Positions 12,587 to 25,053 of a stretch of DNA of 64,000 nt are shown here, piece after piece. Source of the DNA: Atopsyche davidsoni (lineage: Eukaryota; Arthropoda; Insecta; Trichoptera; Hydrobiosidae); the NCBI GenBank assembly GCA_022113835.1, contig JAILWY010000027.1, forward strand, positions 12,278,501-12,342,500. Reading direction: 5' to 3'. Made by a program: the position numbers and the translations under genes. How positions within the stretch are numbered: the first letter of the stretch is position 1; each line of letters starts with the position of its first letter. The notes beneath the pieces are model-generated. The model searched no databases. It had not been told where the DNA came from and was given only the letters and a program-made list of their open reading frames with translations.

Positions 12587-12780
12587 ATAATATACTTGTG
12601 TTGATTTGTTGCTTCAGTGGTAATACCTATTTGAAGATAAGTGGGAAACTTGAAGCCCGCTGTTTATTGCTATCGAAGGTTGTATTGAAAACCATAGATT
12701 ACAAAATATTTATAATACATACTTTAATGTTAATAGTAAATAATGATAATAAGTTTTATAAAAAGGCGTGGTTTTTTAAA
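12587..12780. repeat. Tandem array continues right of FBT-1
   Basis: After the 13-bp target duplication the sequence resumes a unit related to that at 11888: AAGGTTGTATTGAAAACCAT here corresponds to CAGGTTGTATTGAGGATCAT there. This shows the array was continuous before the element inserted. Confidence 0.55.
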
Positions 12781-12844
12781 TGAATGCCAATAATTATGTC
12801 TTTTTTTATATTCCAAGTACAAGTTGCTTATTATATTCACAATA

Positions 12845-13310
12845 TGTTCAATAAAAAAAGGGGAATGTGATTCATCTCCGAACCTATTAATGGTGTGCAC
12901 TGAATGAGACAAATCTTCAAGTAAACGAATTCCTCAAAGTTGTAATTAGCATCAAAGTATTCAAACAAGTAGCTAATAATAATACACATGGCGCTGTGGA
13001 AGAATGAATGTATTTTATGAAAGATCTACGCTTATGATTCCTGAAGAACTCATCTCCAAACGTATTAAATGTGCGCACTGAATGGGACAGATCTTAAAGT
13101 AAATAAACTCCATTTCTTAGCTCAGAGTTGTAATTACCTCTGGAGTAATCTCCAATAAGCAAACTCAAACAAGTAGCTAATAATAATACACAAGATGCTT
13201 TGTAAAAAAGGGGATGTGGTTCTCTGCAAGGTCTACGGCGGCGGTTCCCTCGGGACTCATCTCCGAACACATTAAACTTTGCGCACTGAACGGGACCCTT
13301 CTAACAAAAA
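12845..13310. repeat. Second tandem array, about 3 units of 178-207 bp
   Basis: The phrase CATCTCCRAAC...ATTAA...GCACTGAAYGRGAC recurs at 12873, 13051 and 13258. Between occurrences the units share CAAACAAGTAGCTAATAATA and AGTTGTAATTA. Spacing is 178 then 207 bp. The units do not obviously match the 11888 array. No open frame spans them, so this looks like decayed satellite-type DNA. Confidence 0.75.
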
Positions 13311-13649
13311 CAAAAGGATTGTTCGAAATGAGTTCTACGATATTGTGATTGGAGAGAGAGCGCCTCGAAGCTTCCTACAGAATGCAAATTCAGAATGTTC
13401 AGTGACTATGGCCGTCCGTGTACTAAGAAACATGAAACCACTTTAAACACATTAAATATCTATATAATAAATATACGCTAATTCGAAAAAATAAAACTTT
13501 TATTTAACATACGAAAAATAAGTATTTTCTTTAAATAAATACATTGTATAGTACAAAAGTTTACATAGATTTTGTAAATACAACAAAAATTTAATATTAT
13601 TTCTAACTGAGTAACCCAATAACTTTTTGATGCATTGGATAGTTTAAAT

Positions 13650-14135
13650 CACTGATTCCCAAAGTGAACAATATCGACCCCCAGGGGTCGATTTTGCCCT
13701 GCAAGGGGTCAATGATTGCGAAAAATTAAATTGGGGGTCCACGAACTGTAAATGGATCCCATTTAAGCAGGTCATTACTAAAATTTAGGCATTCCATAAA
13801 TGTCACAATTGAACACAGATTGAACCTATGTACTTACATAATAATGCTGTTAATCCTGCATTATGGACTATCGTAAGAAGGTTTTTGATAGTTTTTTTAT
13901 CTTCATACCACATGAAAAAAGGTTTCAGTGCAGTTGTCAACCTTCTTACAAAAAAAAATAGTTATTCAATGTTTACATACCGACATAAAATATGGCGCAC
14001 CCTGTATATCAGATTTCAAAAATATGTTTGAAGATGATGAATTCGCAAAAATTCAATATTAGCAAGGCAGGGGTCTACGAAAAACAGGAAAACTCGACAA
14101 GGGGTCAACGGGACAAAATAGTTTGGGAACCTATG
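13650..14135 (+). mobile_element. Deleted hAT transposon with 8-bp target duplication
   Basis: A complete but shortened hAT-superfamily element of 486 bp. The direct repeat GTTTAAAT flanks it exactly (13642-13649 and 14136-14143), matching the 8-bp duplication typical of hAT. Termini are inverted: CACTGATTCCCAAAGT on the left against CATAGGTTCCCAAACT from the right. Subterminal GGGGTC motifs recur on both sides (near 13685, 13706, 13733, 14070, 14101), as expected for transposase binding sites. The interior keeps the end of the transposase gene. Confidence 0.93.
13828..14031 (+). pseudogene. hAT transposase C-terminal relic
   Basis: An open frame of 67 codons inside the 486-bp hAT element. 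Residues 20-44 (FLIVFLSSYHMKKGFSAVV and the NLLTKK that follows) match the C-terminal dimerisation segment of hAT transposases of the FAM200/ZBED type, where a Ser-Thr/Ser-Tyr, Glu/Lys-Lys-Gly-Phe-Ser pattern is conserved. The BED zinc finger and RNase H-like catalytic domain are absent, and the frame degenerates after about residue 45. The fragment cannot transpose by itself. It shows that this non-autonomous copy arose by internal deletion of a full-length parent. Confidence 0.82.
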
Positions 14136-14143
14136 GTTTAAAT

Positions 14144-15715
14144 GATAAAATAGTAATCTTCAAATATATGATACATTGCATCTAATTGTTTAAAACGCAT
14201 GACCATTTACTAACTTATTTTACAAGTGACTGAAAAAACTCTGAGAATGGGCAGCCTAACGTTTTAATGTTTTTTTTTAAACAAGGCTATAAAAGAAGAT
14301 GCAACAATCAAAAACAGACAGCAGGTAAAATCATTGATGGTGAGTTTATGAATTTAACTATTTCATCCACAGTCAAATAAATAAATGAAAATTACAACCT
14401 GCATAAGAGGACTTTTCTATATTTAAGACTGAAGACGATTTATATTTTTTCAACATATACAGAAAAACTATATCATATTTTCATTATTCAGATAAAATGG
14501 TCATCAAGTGATCGTACTAGCTACTAGATCACGAGGTGATTATAAAATATCAAGATCTATTTTACTAGTCGACTGAGTAATTTCAGAGGGTAAATATAGT
14601 GAGCTTTTTGGATTTCTTGTTAATTGTTGCGCTTATATCACAAGATTAACGAGGAAAATTTAGTTACTAATATTTTATCACTAAAGGCTTAAGTAAAAAC
14701 TTAACTTTAATAAATTTTCACTAGCGCAATATTTAACTCTCCTAGCAAAGTTTATAATTTTTAATGAAATGCACGTCGTGTGAGGTAGCGGCGCTACTAC
14801 TTTGATTTATCTATAAAACTACTTACTGGTTTAATAAATAAATACTTTGAATTATTTATAAGTATTTTTTTAAAGTAATATAAATATATAATTTAAAACA
14901 CATTTCACAAGATACATGTTGTTTTTTATTATTTTATGGATAAAATGTATTTGCCGATAAACTACTTTAGAAAATAAAGTAGTATTTTTAAACACACGAG
15001 TCATGCAAACTAACATGTTGGAACTCTTACTGCATGTATAAATTTATTAATTTTTTCACACGCATTGTAAGATTTAATCTTCTTTATTGTGCACCGTTTC
15101 CGAAAAAATACATTTTCCGATCCAAACAAGATTAAAGTCAAAACAATATAAAGAGTTTTCAATTCACATTCAAAAAATAATTTATTTTACACTTCAGTTT
15201 TATATATAAGAAACATATATGAATAGAAGATAATTTGGTTACCAAAATAGTTGTTATTAATGGCTTACGTTTAGAAAAAAATTCTAGTTAATATAGCAGC
15301 ATTTGGAATTAAATGGAGACAAGTTTGATTTGCAGTCATCAGGCATTTAAAATATGCTTCATTCTGGCAAATATAAATTTTATTTAACGGCTAAAGGCTA
15401 CGTAAGATCGAATTGTATTAAGCTCCATATGTGTCTCAAAATATATATGTCTATATATATTAAATCCTATGACGTTTTGGTACCAGAAGTAAGGCCACTT
15501 TCAGGATCTTCAGCAAAATCAGTTCAGAGAACTATAATTTTAACGCAGCTCAATACCATAGAACAAAGTAAATGAAATTTTTTATTTTGTTTCATCAGGT
15601 GATGAACTCTTTCCTAAGCTGTTAAAGTAGCTTTTAATAAAAGAATTTTATTTACAATGCAACTGTTGTACAATAATAGATTTTGAAGGAAAAAAAAGCA
15701 AGTTTTACATCTGTA
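14144..15715. other. AT-rich sequence, nothing recognised
   Basis: No gene or large repeat. A motif at 15472-15513 resembles, on the opposite strand, motifs near 20953 and 28340 (see findings). Confidence 0.6.
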
Positions 15716-15719
15716 TGGA

Positions 15720-15910
15720 CGCCGTTGATTTATATTTTGCTTTGATTGTTCGTCTATAGACTATGGATGGAGGAAGTACCTTTCCGGCGCCGGAAGGAGT
15801 CAGGCCTTGAATAATGGCAGCGCATGTCAATTAACCAAGATGGATGTCCGGATCATCCGAGCTTCCGGTCCAACTGAACGCCCCAACGGCAAATGGCCGT
15901 ACATCCTTTA
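15720..15910. other. GC-richer island, unassigned
   Basis: Contains CCGGCGCCGG and several CpG dinucleotides within AT-rich flanks. No frame of note and no repeat elsewhere in the window. A candidate for conserved regulatory DNA or an exon, with no positive evidence for either. Confidence 0.3.
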
Positions 15911-17760
15911 ATTCAAATTTATACTTTTTATCTTCATTTACAAATAAGATACAATTTTATGAAATTACCGCATTGCTTAGCAAATCATAGTAGACAGAAA
16001 CTTTAATGATAGTAAATGTCAAATTAAAGTTGTAATTACACGTATTGATACGCTGTTATTTGGTTAAACTCAAACAGCTTATTTGAAAGATCGCAATCAA
16101 AATATACAAAGGAGGTGTTTTAAAAAATTCCTCAGCATAAAGTCACGGTTACCTCGCACAAAGAGGAGCTAATTTGATTGCTCTATTGAATTTAATCGTA
16201 GAATATAGAACCTTAATAGCAGCCTTTTCGTTTAACGGTAGGTATGTTTTGGAAATGTGAAGCTTCAAAGGCCTCCGCAAAGTTTCAGGTGGAATTTATT
16301 TCGAGTTAAGGATTTCATTACACCGAGCTGATTTAATACAAATAAAATTGAATGTAACGTTTAATTAAGTGTCAGAGAATCTTACGGCACGTTATTTAAT
16401 TTCGGTATGTTATTATGTAATAATTGCTACATCTTGGCCACCGGGTTTTCGCTACCTTTAAAGGACTGACTCTTTACAAAACGGGGTGAAGGGAGAAACT
16501 CGTTATATTACATAGTGATGCTTATATATAAATTCTATACATTATAAAATGTAACATAGGAATTGGAAATATATTATGTGTGTGTGTTTATGTGTAATTT
16601 TCCACTTGGGCTATCCAAAGCAATAAACTTTGCTCTATATGCAAAGGCTTCATTGATGTATAATCCCTTATATTACTACGAGTAATTACATGTTATGTTT
16701 TTTGGATTACTGCAGTAGTTTTAAATCACTTCAATATTTCAGGTGTAAAGCTGCATTATTTCATTATAGAAAGCGTTTAGGCTCCGCGAATAAACTAACC
16801 ATCAGAGAATGAGCGTCAAGTTTGTTCGTAATTCCTATAAAATGCCTGCAGTTCTATAAGAAAAGTATTTATTTGCTTCGAACCATTGGAATTAATCAAA
16901 TTTTTTATTTACTCACATAAGCAATTCAATATATAATAACAATGGGAAAATCGAAATAACAAAAGATTATGACTAAAAATACAACGTAGATTTACGGTAA
17001 GGGAGTTTATCTGATCTGAGAGAAAATTGGTCTATAAATTATTATCCTCGCTTTATTGAAAAGTACAATAACACCCCTATCTATCTCTATAAGTGCGCAG
17101 GTGTTTCCTGAAGGAACAGACTCTCCCCCTGAGAAGGCTTTGTGCTTGTTGTTTACCCCAGAAGGTTTAATTTTTCAACCCCTGCTCTTAACGTGTGATC
17201 TTCTTATCAATTCCTTGTGATTATTCTACATGAGAGTTTCATCTCCAAAGGCAACCTCAAAATGGCGTGGTATGAGAATTTTGGGTTATGTAAACATTAA
17301 AGATTTTATAACTTAATTAACATCTTCATTTTACTTTGACAGTGTTATTATAAATTTAATCTGACTTCTTCTAGTTAAATTAAAAAATATATAATTTATA
17401 AGATGAAAATCATATAATTTAATTACTGGATAAAAAAAAAGACAAATCTTGAATGTAAATACTTTTTAAAATTTATTCAGAAAACTTTTGTAAAATAGAG
17501 GCCAAAAATTATTTAAAAAATCTTGGTTTCATTGTTACGGCATAAATTTTTCACAATGCTTAAATTTATCAGAAAAAATTTAAACTGCCGTATTTACTAA
17601 TGTAAATATTTGCTATAACATTCAAATAAAAATAATTTATTAAAAATTTCACCTTTTCAGTTGTTTTTTTTAATTATATGTTATGATAGAAATCTATTTA
17701 TGGGCAATATTTTTTAATGAATATATTTGAATTCGTAAATCATAATATTTTCAAAAATAT
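15911..17760. other. AT-rich sequence, nothing recognised
   Basis: Slightly GC-richer patches occur near 16200-16500 and 17090-17280, without coding frames or repeats that I can identify. Confidence 0.6.
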
Positions 17761-18025
17761 GGTGTACATGTAGAATTTAAAAATATAAGCTGAATGCATC
17801 GCATTTGTGGGCTTTCTGAGCACCCTGCATCTGTGCGGCGTGGAAGTGACTTCGAGTTGCCCCTGTAGTCGGGGAATAGTTTTGCAGCGGTGTCAGAAAC
17901 AGCCAAAAGTGAGACCAGGTGCTCCTGGCGCTGGAAGTATTCCTGGACAACAGCCAAGTGTTTTGATGACACGCAAGGTTTTAAAATTATGCCATATTTG
18001 TATGAAAAATTATCTAAAATCTTAA
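17760..18025. other. Exon-like island open on both strands
   Basis: GC-richer than the flanks and open on both strands: plus 17807-18025 and minus 17751-17972. The plus translation contains RPGAPGAGSIPGQQP, a Gly/Pro-rich run. I recognise no domain and see no convincing acceptor and donor pair. Possible orphan exon or old repeat. Confidence 0.25.
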
Positions 18026-20880
18026 AAAAAAAAGTTTACAGTTACACATAAATACTTAATATAACTGACAGTACTATCGTTATTCCAGTTGAATAGGCAA
18101 AAAAATACATAAACTTGCTCATATAGTAAGTGTAAAATCTCTGGAGTAATCTTACATATAAGCATTTAAAAATAATATTGAAAAATTCATAGACCAAAAT
18201 AACTTAACACTAGCCGGCCATTTGTCTAATATTAATATGCCATAATCCCTAACAAAAAAAAAAATTGTTTTATAAGTGTACGTATTGAAACTCTGATTAT
18301 GATAGAATGCTTATTAAAATAACTTTGATTAAAACATAATTTTTAAAATAAGTTATAAATGCAGTTCTTGTTAATATTGTTAAAACACCTGAATGGTTTA
18401 AAAGCATTTTTTGTTTATTACGAAATTAAAAACCTTATTTAAAAATATTTATTATTAAAAAATCACATTTTTAAAATAAAGATTTTTTTATCAAAGTCAA
18501 TGTAAAAAACAAAAAAAGATCTGAAAATTATTATTGAAACTTGATATACTTGTATAAGTATAGCAACAGAACGAAACCGTATCCCATTCACGTACAACCA
18601 CAATTTGCATATCCTTTTCACAATTCCAAGAATTTATGTGCACAAGCATTCCTGGAGTGAAAAATAATGGTGTCAGAAGTGGGAAAACAACGAGGGGAGA
18701 AGAATTTCTTCGCAGAATTACATTGCACATGGCAGGTAGGGGTGACGTTTAAATCTTTCACTTCCGGTGTGGCCATTGTTGCAGGTTCAGATTCTGAGGC
18801 TTTCGGCGAAATGTTGTTAGGGCTTTATAAGTGAAACGAGAGCCGTGGCGCAGAGTAATGAGATTGGAATGAGATATGTTTTTTTTAAACGTCTGTATTT
18901 TAAAAAATAAAACATATAGCATGTGTTTTAAATTAAAAATTCAATACTATGAATTATGTGTATTAATTTAATGCGCATATCTTTTTAGATACCTATAAAA
19001 TAAAGTACATGTTTCCCACATTACTTTTATTTCTCTGATTTGCAATTTTGTTGATAAGATTTCACTCAAACATCGTGAGTGTTAAGAGCGTTTAAAAGTT
19101 ATTTCAATTTTATAAAAAAATATGGTTTAAATGAACAATTCTTGTAAAAAATAACAACCACAAACTAGAAGATCGTTTTTTAACCCCAGTGTAGGTCCGG
19201 AGAACTATCATAACTGCACCCCTAACATATTGCAGTGGAGGCTTCATGGTTAAATATGCATCCACGGGGTGAGCGCAGTTTGTAAGGGCGCGACTTGCAT
19301 GCAAATATAATGCACTTTTGAAAGAAAATATTAAAATATCTTTGTAAGTTAGGCCAAGTTGGAGTTGGGGGTTAAACCTGCAACTAACTACTTTATAAAT
19401 TATGTAAATCAAAACCTTAATGTTACTTTTACGAAGAAAATGTTATTTTTCTTCAAATAAACCGTCAAAGGTACTTTAATTAAAATGTATATTTTTTACC
19501 ATAATATTTGTCAAATTAAGTATATTTCATTTTTAATTCAAAGTTAATAACGGACGTAACTAAAAAAGAGGTGTTACGTCGTCTTTTTTTAAAACTCCAA
19601 AGTTTTAGTTCCAGTACTGGTGTAATTTTAAGAAATTACTTCAACCCGCCAAAGAATAGAGTATATCTAACAACAATGGCCGCCAAAATTTAATCTTTAT
19701 AAAAAAATTAATCATAAATAAAAAATATATATAAACAGCCATAATATTATGACATAAATGTTTTTGGTCATCCAAAAATTCGTTTTGTTTTTTCAGTGTG
19801 GAATAATGAGAATGTAACTTGTCTATTGAAAATAAAAATAAAAAAATTATTTAGCAGAAAATATCGCAAAATTTGTCTCTATATATATATAGTAAATTTT
19901 GTGGGGATAGTAAAAATGTCGACGGATGTTCTATGATTGATATCTTGTCAGAAAAAGAATTTCGCCAATAGGGATGGATGGGTTCAATGTGTCATTTTAT
20001 ACGCAGCCTCTTTTCTGCCGCATAACAGAGAAAATCGCGAGTCGATATTAAGAAAGGCTTCGAGTATAAACTTGAAAATTCCGCAGTTAAACTTTTAAAA
20101 ATTAACCGCTTTCGGCTATTAAAAAAATAATTACTCTTTGGAACTTAAATTGGTAAAGTTTAAGCAAAAAGTACATATTTCAGTTTCTAAGTTTCTTAAG
20201 TACAATGAAAATTGCTTATTATAAATAAATACATATTAACTTATTTTAAAATTTTATTAACAATAAAACATTTTTTTATACTAAACCAACTTAAATAATA
20301 CAGTTAATTTTGATTATTTTAAAAAATATTTTAAACACTCGTTTTTTTAATTACTGACTATCATAGTTTGATTTCACATTATTCTCAAACCTTAACCAAA
20401 CACAAAGTGATATATTAAAATGCTTATTCTTATCGAGGAACGTTTTATTTTTTCTTTGTAATAAAATATAACTATTTTTTATTTTGACTATACATATTAA
20501 TGTCTCATCTTTCAATGTGTCATTTATTTTCAATTGATTGTGTATATTCTTTCTTATTCTGTTTTTTTATTAAACTAAGAGAATATTTATTTTTTGCGTG
20601 ATGGTGATGATCGATCACCTTTTTGTATTATTATAGAAAAAGTCTTGAAAATACACAGGATATTCATTATTGTCATTGTTTTATCTTAAGCAAGAAATAT
20701 TTGATATTTTATATATATCAATGAGTTTATAATCACGCTTCTTAGTAAGAATAGAAGTTTGCTAGAAAAAATCGCGTAAACTATAAAAAGCATTCAAATT
20801 AATTTAAAGCTTTGTTTGACCTATTACGACTCTGGAATTTACATTTTTTCTTTAAATATAAAAAAAATGAAAAATTGACT
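18026..20880. other. AT-rich sequence with minor patches
   Basis: A GC-richer patch lies at 18590-18860 and another at 19180-19300. No gene is recognised. The segment 19639-19690 ends in CAATGGCCGCCAAAAT, a motif also found at 21003 and 31448. Confidence 0.55.
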
Positions 20881-21280
20881 ACGCTTAGAACAGAACGCAA
20901 GTTTATTTATGGCCGCCAAGTTTCAGGTTCATTTTTCAGGTTCTTGATCAAACCACTGAAGATGACTCTAGTACCGGAATTAAAACCCAAGATCACATAG
21001 TAACAATGGCTGCCAAAACCTACGAACACATAATTTGAAACAGCGTCTTCAGCGTTTCCGGTTCTAACTTTACGCAAACAGTTTTGCAATCATTTGCGTG
21101 TTTGACTCGCCTGTCTGGAAGTGCCCCCGACAGGACTTTGTTTCCGCCATTAATGCATAATACAATCTGTCTGAACTGAGCAAGTCGCGACTGCATGCAC
21201 TTAAATGCACTGACTAAACAGACTCCACGAAAACCGTTTAATTTGCGAAAGCTACGATTTTGCTCGTGCGAGAATCCAGA
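20881..21280. other. Repeat-like patch followed by CpG-containing island
   Basis: 20953-21020 carries two short motifs shared with other places in the window (CACTGAAGATGACTCTAGTA and ACAATGGCTGCCAAAAC). From about 21040 to 21270 the sequence is GC-richer and includes CATTAATGCATAAT, which resembles homeodomain/POU-type binding sites. No coding frame is convincing. Confidence 0.35.
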
Positions 21281-22348
21281 TTGTTTGTGTGCTGTTATTT
21301 CTTGTTACTGTATTACTTAAACTTTCCCTGTATAAATAGTCATAAAATATAATTTCAATACCTTGCGCTTACTCCTCATATAAGCATATTTTAGCAAGCC
21401 AAAAGACTTTTACAATTCATTAAACTTTAAATTTATCTAAAGGTATCTGTGTCTATTTTATACATAAAAAAATTTGCTTTATCAGTCTTCAGCTAAATGG
21501 AAAAGGATTTTTTATAAATGTCGGTATTTACTGCTAACATAGTCGAAACCATCTAAGACCTGATTATATTATTTTGAATTAACTCCTTACTAAACTCTTG
21601 GTTTATGTAGGAAACATCAAGTGTATGCAATAATGTGTGTTGCTTAATTTGTCAAGTCAAATACTCAGTAAAAATTTTATTAGTAAAATTTTTATGTATT
21701 TACACTTTTAACTTACATATTTCAAAGCATGACATTTTTTATTGTATTAAAACCACAAGCAGGAGATAAATTTGCTCGAATAACTGACAACAAGGAGTAA
21801 AAAAAGATAATACTTAAGCCAAAAATAAAGACGCAGATATCAAAACAGCAGAAAGTATTTATTGACAAATGCGTTTATGTCCAATTTTCTTGTTGTAAAA
21901 AATAAATGCGTGTATCAGAGAAAGTTCACCTGTAATTTTGTTATTGTTTTGGAGTCTACATACATTTTAATTGCTCTACGCATATTTGAACCCGAGACTC
22001 AAGCATATTTACTCCTAAACGACGACGGAAATAATAAAATTTAAAATTCTATGCAAATAAGAAAAGTTGGTACTAAAGTATTTGTTAGGCTAACACGAAA
22101 AAAAATCACGATACTCTCTCCACCATAAAGACTATATATGCATTTCAGTAAAGCCAGAATTGCTGAGGTTGTTGTATTACCCAGCAAACAACCTTAACGC
22201 TACGCCGAGCAATTAAGATCTATTTACCGGTGTTAGAACTCAAGTATTTTAATCGCAACTCAATTTCCATATAATCATCCATTCAAATTTGAGAAATTAC
22301 AGCAATATCACTGAAAAGCGATCTTCTGAGTTTCTGCTGCGGGGTTTG
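21281..22348. other. AT-rich sequence, nothing recognised
   Basis: Only short chance frames. No repeat family seen elsewhere in the window. Confidence 0.6.
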
Positions 22349-22356
22349 ATCTTAAC

Positions 22357-22540
22357 CAGAGGTCCCCAAACTACAGTTCGCGTGCCAACAGAATCCGCAA
22401 ACACCACTTATATAACCCACCAAAGTTTGAAATAATTAAAATTTCCAGTATTTTGGCATGATGGGTTACTAGGTCTTGGCTTTTGGGAATTTGCGAAGAT
22501 GTCAGTGTGGCCTATAAGCTTAAAACTTTGAACACCCCTG
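22357..22540. mobile_element. hAT-like MITE, 184 bp
   Basis: The termini form an imperfect inverted repeat: CAGAGGTCCCCAAACT on the left and, from the right, CAGGGGTGTTCAAAGTTT. Both fit the CAG...GG...CAAA pattern of hAT ends. The 8 bases outside are ATCTTAAC and ATCTAAGC, identical at six of eight positions, which suits an aged 8-bp duplication. There is no coding capacity. It differs from the 13650 element in its ends, so it belongs to another hAT family. Confidence 0.75.
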
Positions 22541-24169
22541 ATCTAAGCCAACAGACAGCCAACGCTCCTCTCGGAATTAAATATACGATTTACCGATAAA
22601 CAGTTCAAATATCAAACTATGTAGCATATGATATTAATTTCAGACCAAACACGACATAAATTGATCTGAAATTACAGATATCACGGATATTTTGTGTTTG
22701 ACAAGGTAATATTAGCAACCCTTGGGTAGCTCAAACGAATGTGCCATATTTAACTGTTGGTTATTTGCGGTGTTAATTGGCAACGCAGGCTGAGTTAAAT
22801 GGGCATCTGTATTTAAAGCAAATGGTTTAATGAATACGCATTTTTCATTAATACACGTTGATTGCGAATACAATGTGTTTTTAAGCAAACGATTCTCGAT
22901 ATATATAAAGAAACTAGATTTTTAGGTTTGGCACTTCCACATGAGGATTCGAACTCCTTATGTTATTTTTTTTATTGGAATATAGAATTTTAATCGATGA
23001 AAAGGTAAATGTTGCATTTACGAAAAATAAAAAAAAAATGTGATAATTCTTTTGTATTCAAACATGTTTCATAGCATTTCACAAAAATGTAAAAATGTAG
23101 TCCAGCCGATTTTTCAACTATTTTTTTAATCCTGTTTAAATTATTTCTAGGTTCAGATTGATGGTACAATCTCTGAGAAAAAAACCCTTTCCAATATTTT
23201 TTGTGACTTCTCTGTATAAAACATGGAAATTTCTGGAATATTTTCATATTTTAATTAGTTTACTACTACGTGCAGTCTCTTATCACAAAAAAGTGTACAG
23301 CATATTTTCTATATATTGGATTACCTGAGCTCAGATGTTTCCTGCTTGGCAGTTAAAAAATAATCATATAAATGTTGTGACGCGCCTATTTATCATTAGC
23401 TTTCGATTGAAAGATCCCCGTTTCGATCTCCATTAGCTAATAGCAATAAAAAATATAAGAATAATATTACTATCAAAATTATAAATAGTACAAGGAATTT
23501 TTTTGTAATAAAAATATAAAAATAAATTATATGTATATATATATTTTTTTTAATGAGTATCCATCGTTCATCGTTTTGAATAGTATTATTTTCTCCATAT
23601 CAATTATTCTCTCCATAAATACCAGTTCGGTATGAATTAATATCTATGCATACTGTACGTCGTTCATTTACTCAGTCAATGTATTTATTACTAGGTAATA
23701 TAATTTGTATAGCATTACAATTTAATTTTCCCACATTAAATTTTAACAATATAGAATGTGGTGAGAGAACATCAAATATGAATTTAATACTTGCTACACT
23801 GTCCACTGAATTTAACAGAATTAATCGCGTTCACGAATTTGGTGAAATTTGAAATTAAATTTATCTGAATTACAAATACAATAAGTTTGTCTACAACTGA
23901 AGATCGTAGACCGCAAATATGGAAACTATACCGCGATGTTTTGACTAAGCTTTGTTGTGTCTCTGTTTTGTCTGCTCAAAGGTTTAAAAAATATCAGTGT
24001 TGAATTATTTATTTATCTAGCAACTGTTCTCATTAGCCGATTCACTATAGTAGTGAACTTAATACTTTTGATCCCTACTGTATTTGAAAATAATCAGGGT
24101 ATTATTTAAGTTTTTACATGACTACAGTGGAAAACGAACTCATTACTACGGCTTTCAAGGTCAGGTGCT
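22541..24169. other. AT-rich sequence with an isolated B-box match
   Basis: On the minus strand near 22940-22960, AGGAGTTCGAATCCT is a good pol III B box with a pairing T-stem, but no A box or acceptor stem accompanies it. Otherwise no gene or large repeat. Confidence 0.5.
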
Positions 24170-24181
24170 GTAAAAATTTGA

Positions 24182-24775
24182 AAAAACAGGTTTCAGGTTT
24201 GATATGGAGCATTTCGAGAATTACTTATATTAACTATGATACCATTTTCAATTAATGAAATCAAAGATATATTCTTAATAAATATACACAGAATATGAAT
24301 CAACGATTGTTCACGTTTGTGTAACATTTATGTATTTTTTACACTTAAGGCTTCAAAATCAAGTGCGTATTTATTACTTATTACAGGTTTACATTATTAC
24401 TTATATGAGTAGGCACATTATTTCACACATTGAAGATGATTAAAGAAACTATCAGAAAAATATCATCGTGGTTTGTGTGGGATACGAACCCACATACCCA
24501 AGCTTACATGGCCGGTGCATTTACCATTATGCTAACGAATCACTTGCACATAATCGAGAATCATAATCTACACATGAACTAATGTGCCTAGGCCAACCAA
24601 TATTTAGTGATTTGCAAGCACTGTGATTTTATATATTTTATATTTTTCTGAGAGTTTCTTTAATCATCTTCAATGTGTGAAATAATGTGCCTTATCATAT
24701 TAGTTATAACATAAACCTGTAATAGGTAATAAATACGCACTTGATTGACGTTCAATCCACAAAATAGACATACAC
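24182..24775 (-). mobile_element. FBT-2, longest foldback tRNA-bearing copy
   Basis: An exact 12-bp direct repeat GTAAAAATTTGA flanks the element (24170-24181 and 24776-24787). From the left: a 190-bp module also present at 54960-55145, then the arm (CAAGTGCGTATTTATTAC ... AGGCACATTATTTCACACAT), a minus-strand tRNA-like segment, the middle spacer, and the right arm, which is the reverse complement of the left arm and ends GACATACAC. The arms pair over roughly 100 bp with mismatches. It has no coding capacity. The extra left module makes it longer than most copies. Confidence 0.87.
24468..24543 (-). pseudogene. tRNA-Thr-like segment of FBT-2
   Basis: 76 nt on the minus strand. Acceptor strands GTGATTC and AAACCAC, T-arm GGGTTCGTATCCC (one change from a perfect B box), and anticodon loop CATGTAA giving TGT, as in threonine tRNA. 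The D arm is weak. Confidence 0.6.
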
Positions 24776-24787
24776 GTAAAAATTTGA

Positions 24788-25045
24788 GTCACTGGAAGGC
24801 TTTAAAGAGGATATAATGACGTATTCAGGTGGCGAGATATCTAATGACTTGCAAGTATTCTAAACGGATATTAAGGTTTTCACGTTGTATCATCGTGAAG
24901 AAATAATCTAAATATTTTTTTATCATCCACGTTTTATTTTAAGTATAACTTGTTTACCGGTCTTTACTGTATGCACTGAAAACAAAAAAAAAATATTTGA
25001 AAATGCTATCTATAAAGGCTTGCGAAGCTAATCATGCTGACATAT
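24788..25045. other. Short spacer between FBT-2 and FBT-3
   Basis: AT-rich, nothing recognised. Confidence 0.6.
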
Positions 25046-25053
25046 AAAATGTG

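Noticed and set aside
20953..20990. Possible hammerhead ribozyme core (CTGAAGA ... AAAAC)
   Set aside because: The stem II that should lie between the core strands does not form and the second strand lacks GAAA, so the fold is not supported.
22936..22960. tRNA gene suggested by AGGAGTTCGAATCCT on the minus strand
   Set aside because: Only the T-arm is present; no A box, anticodon arm or acceptor stem at the required spacing.
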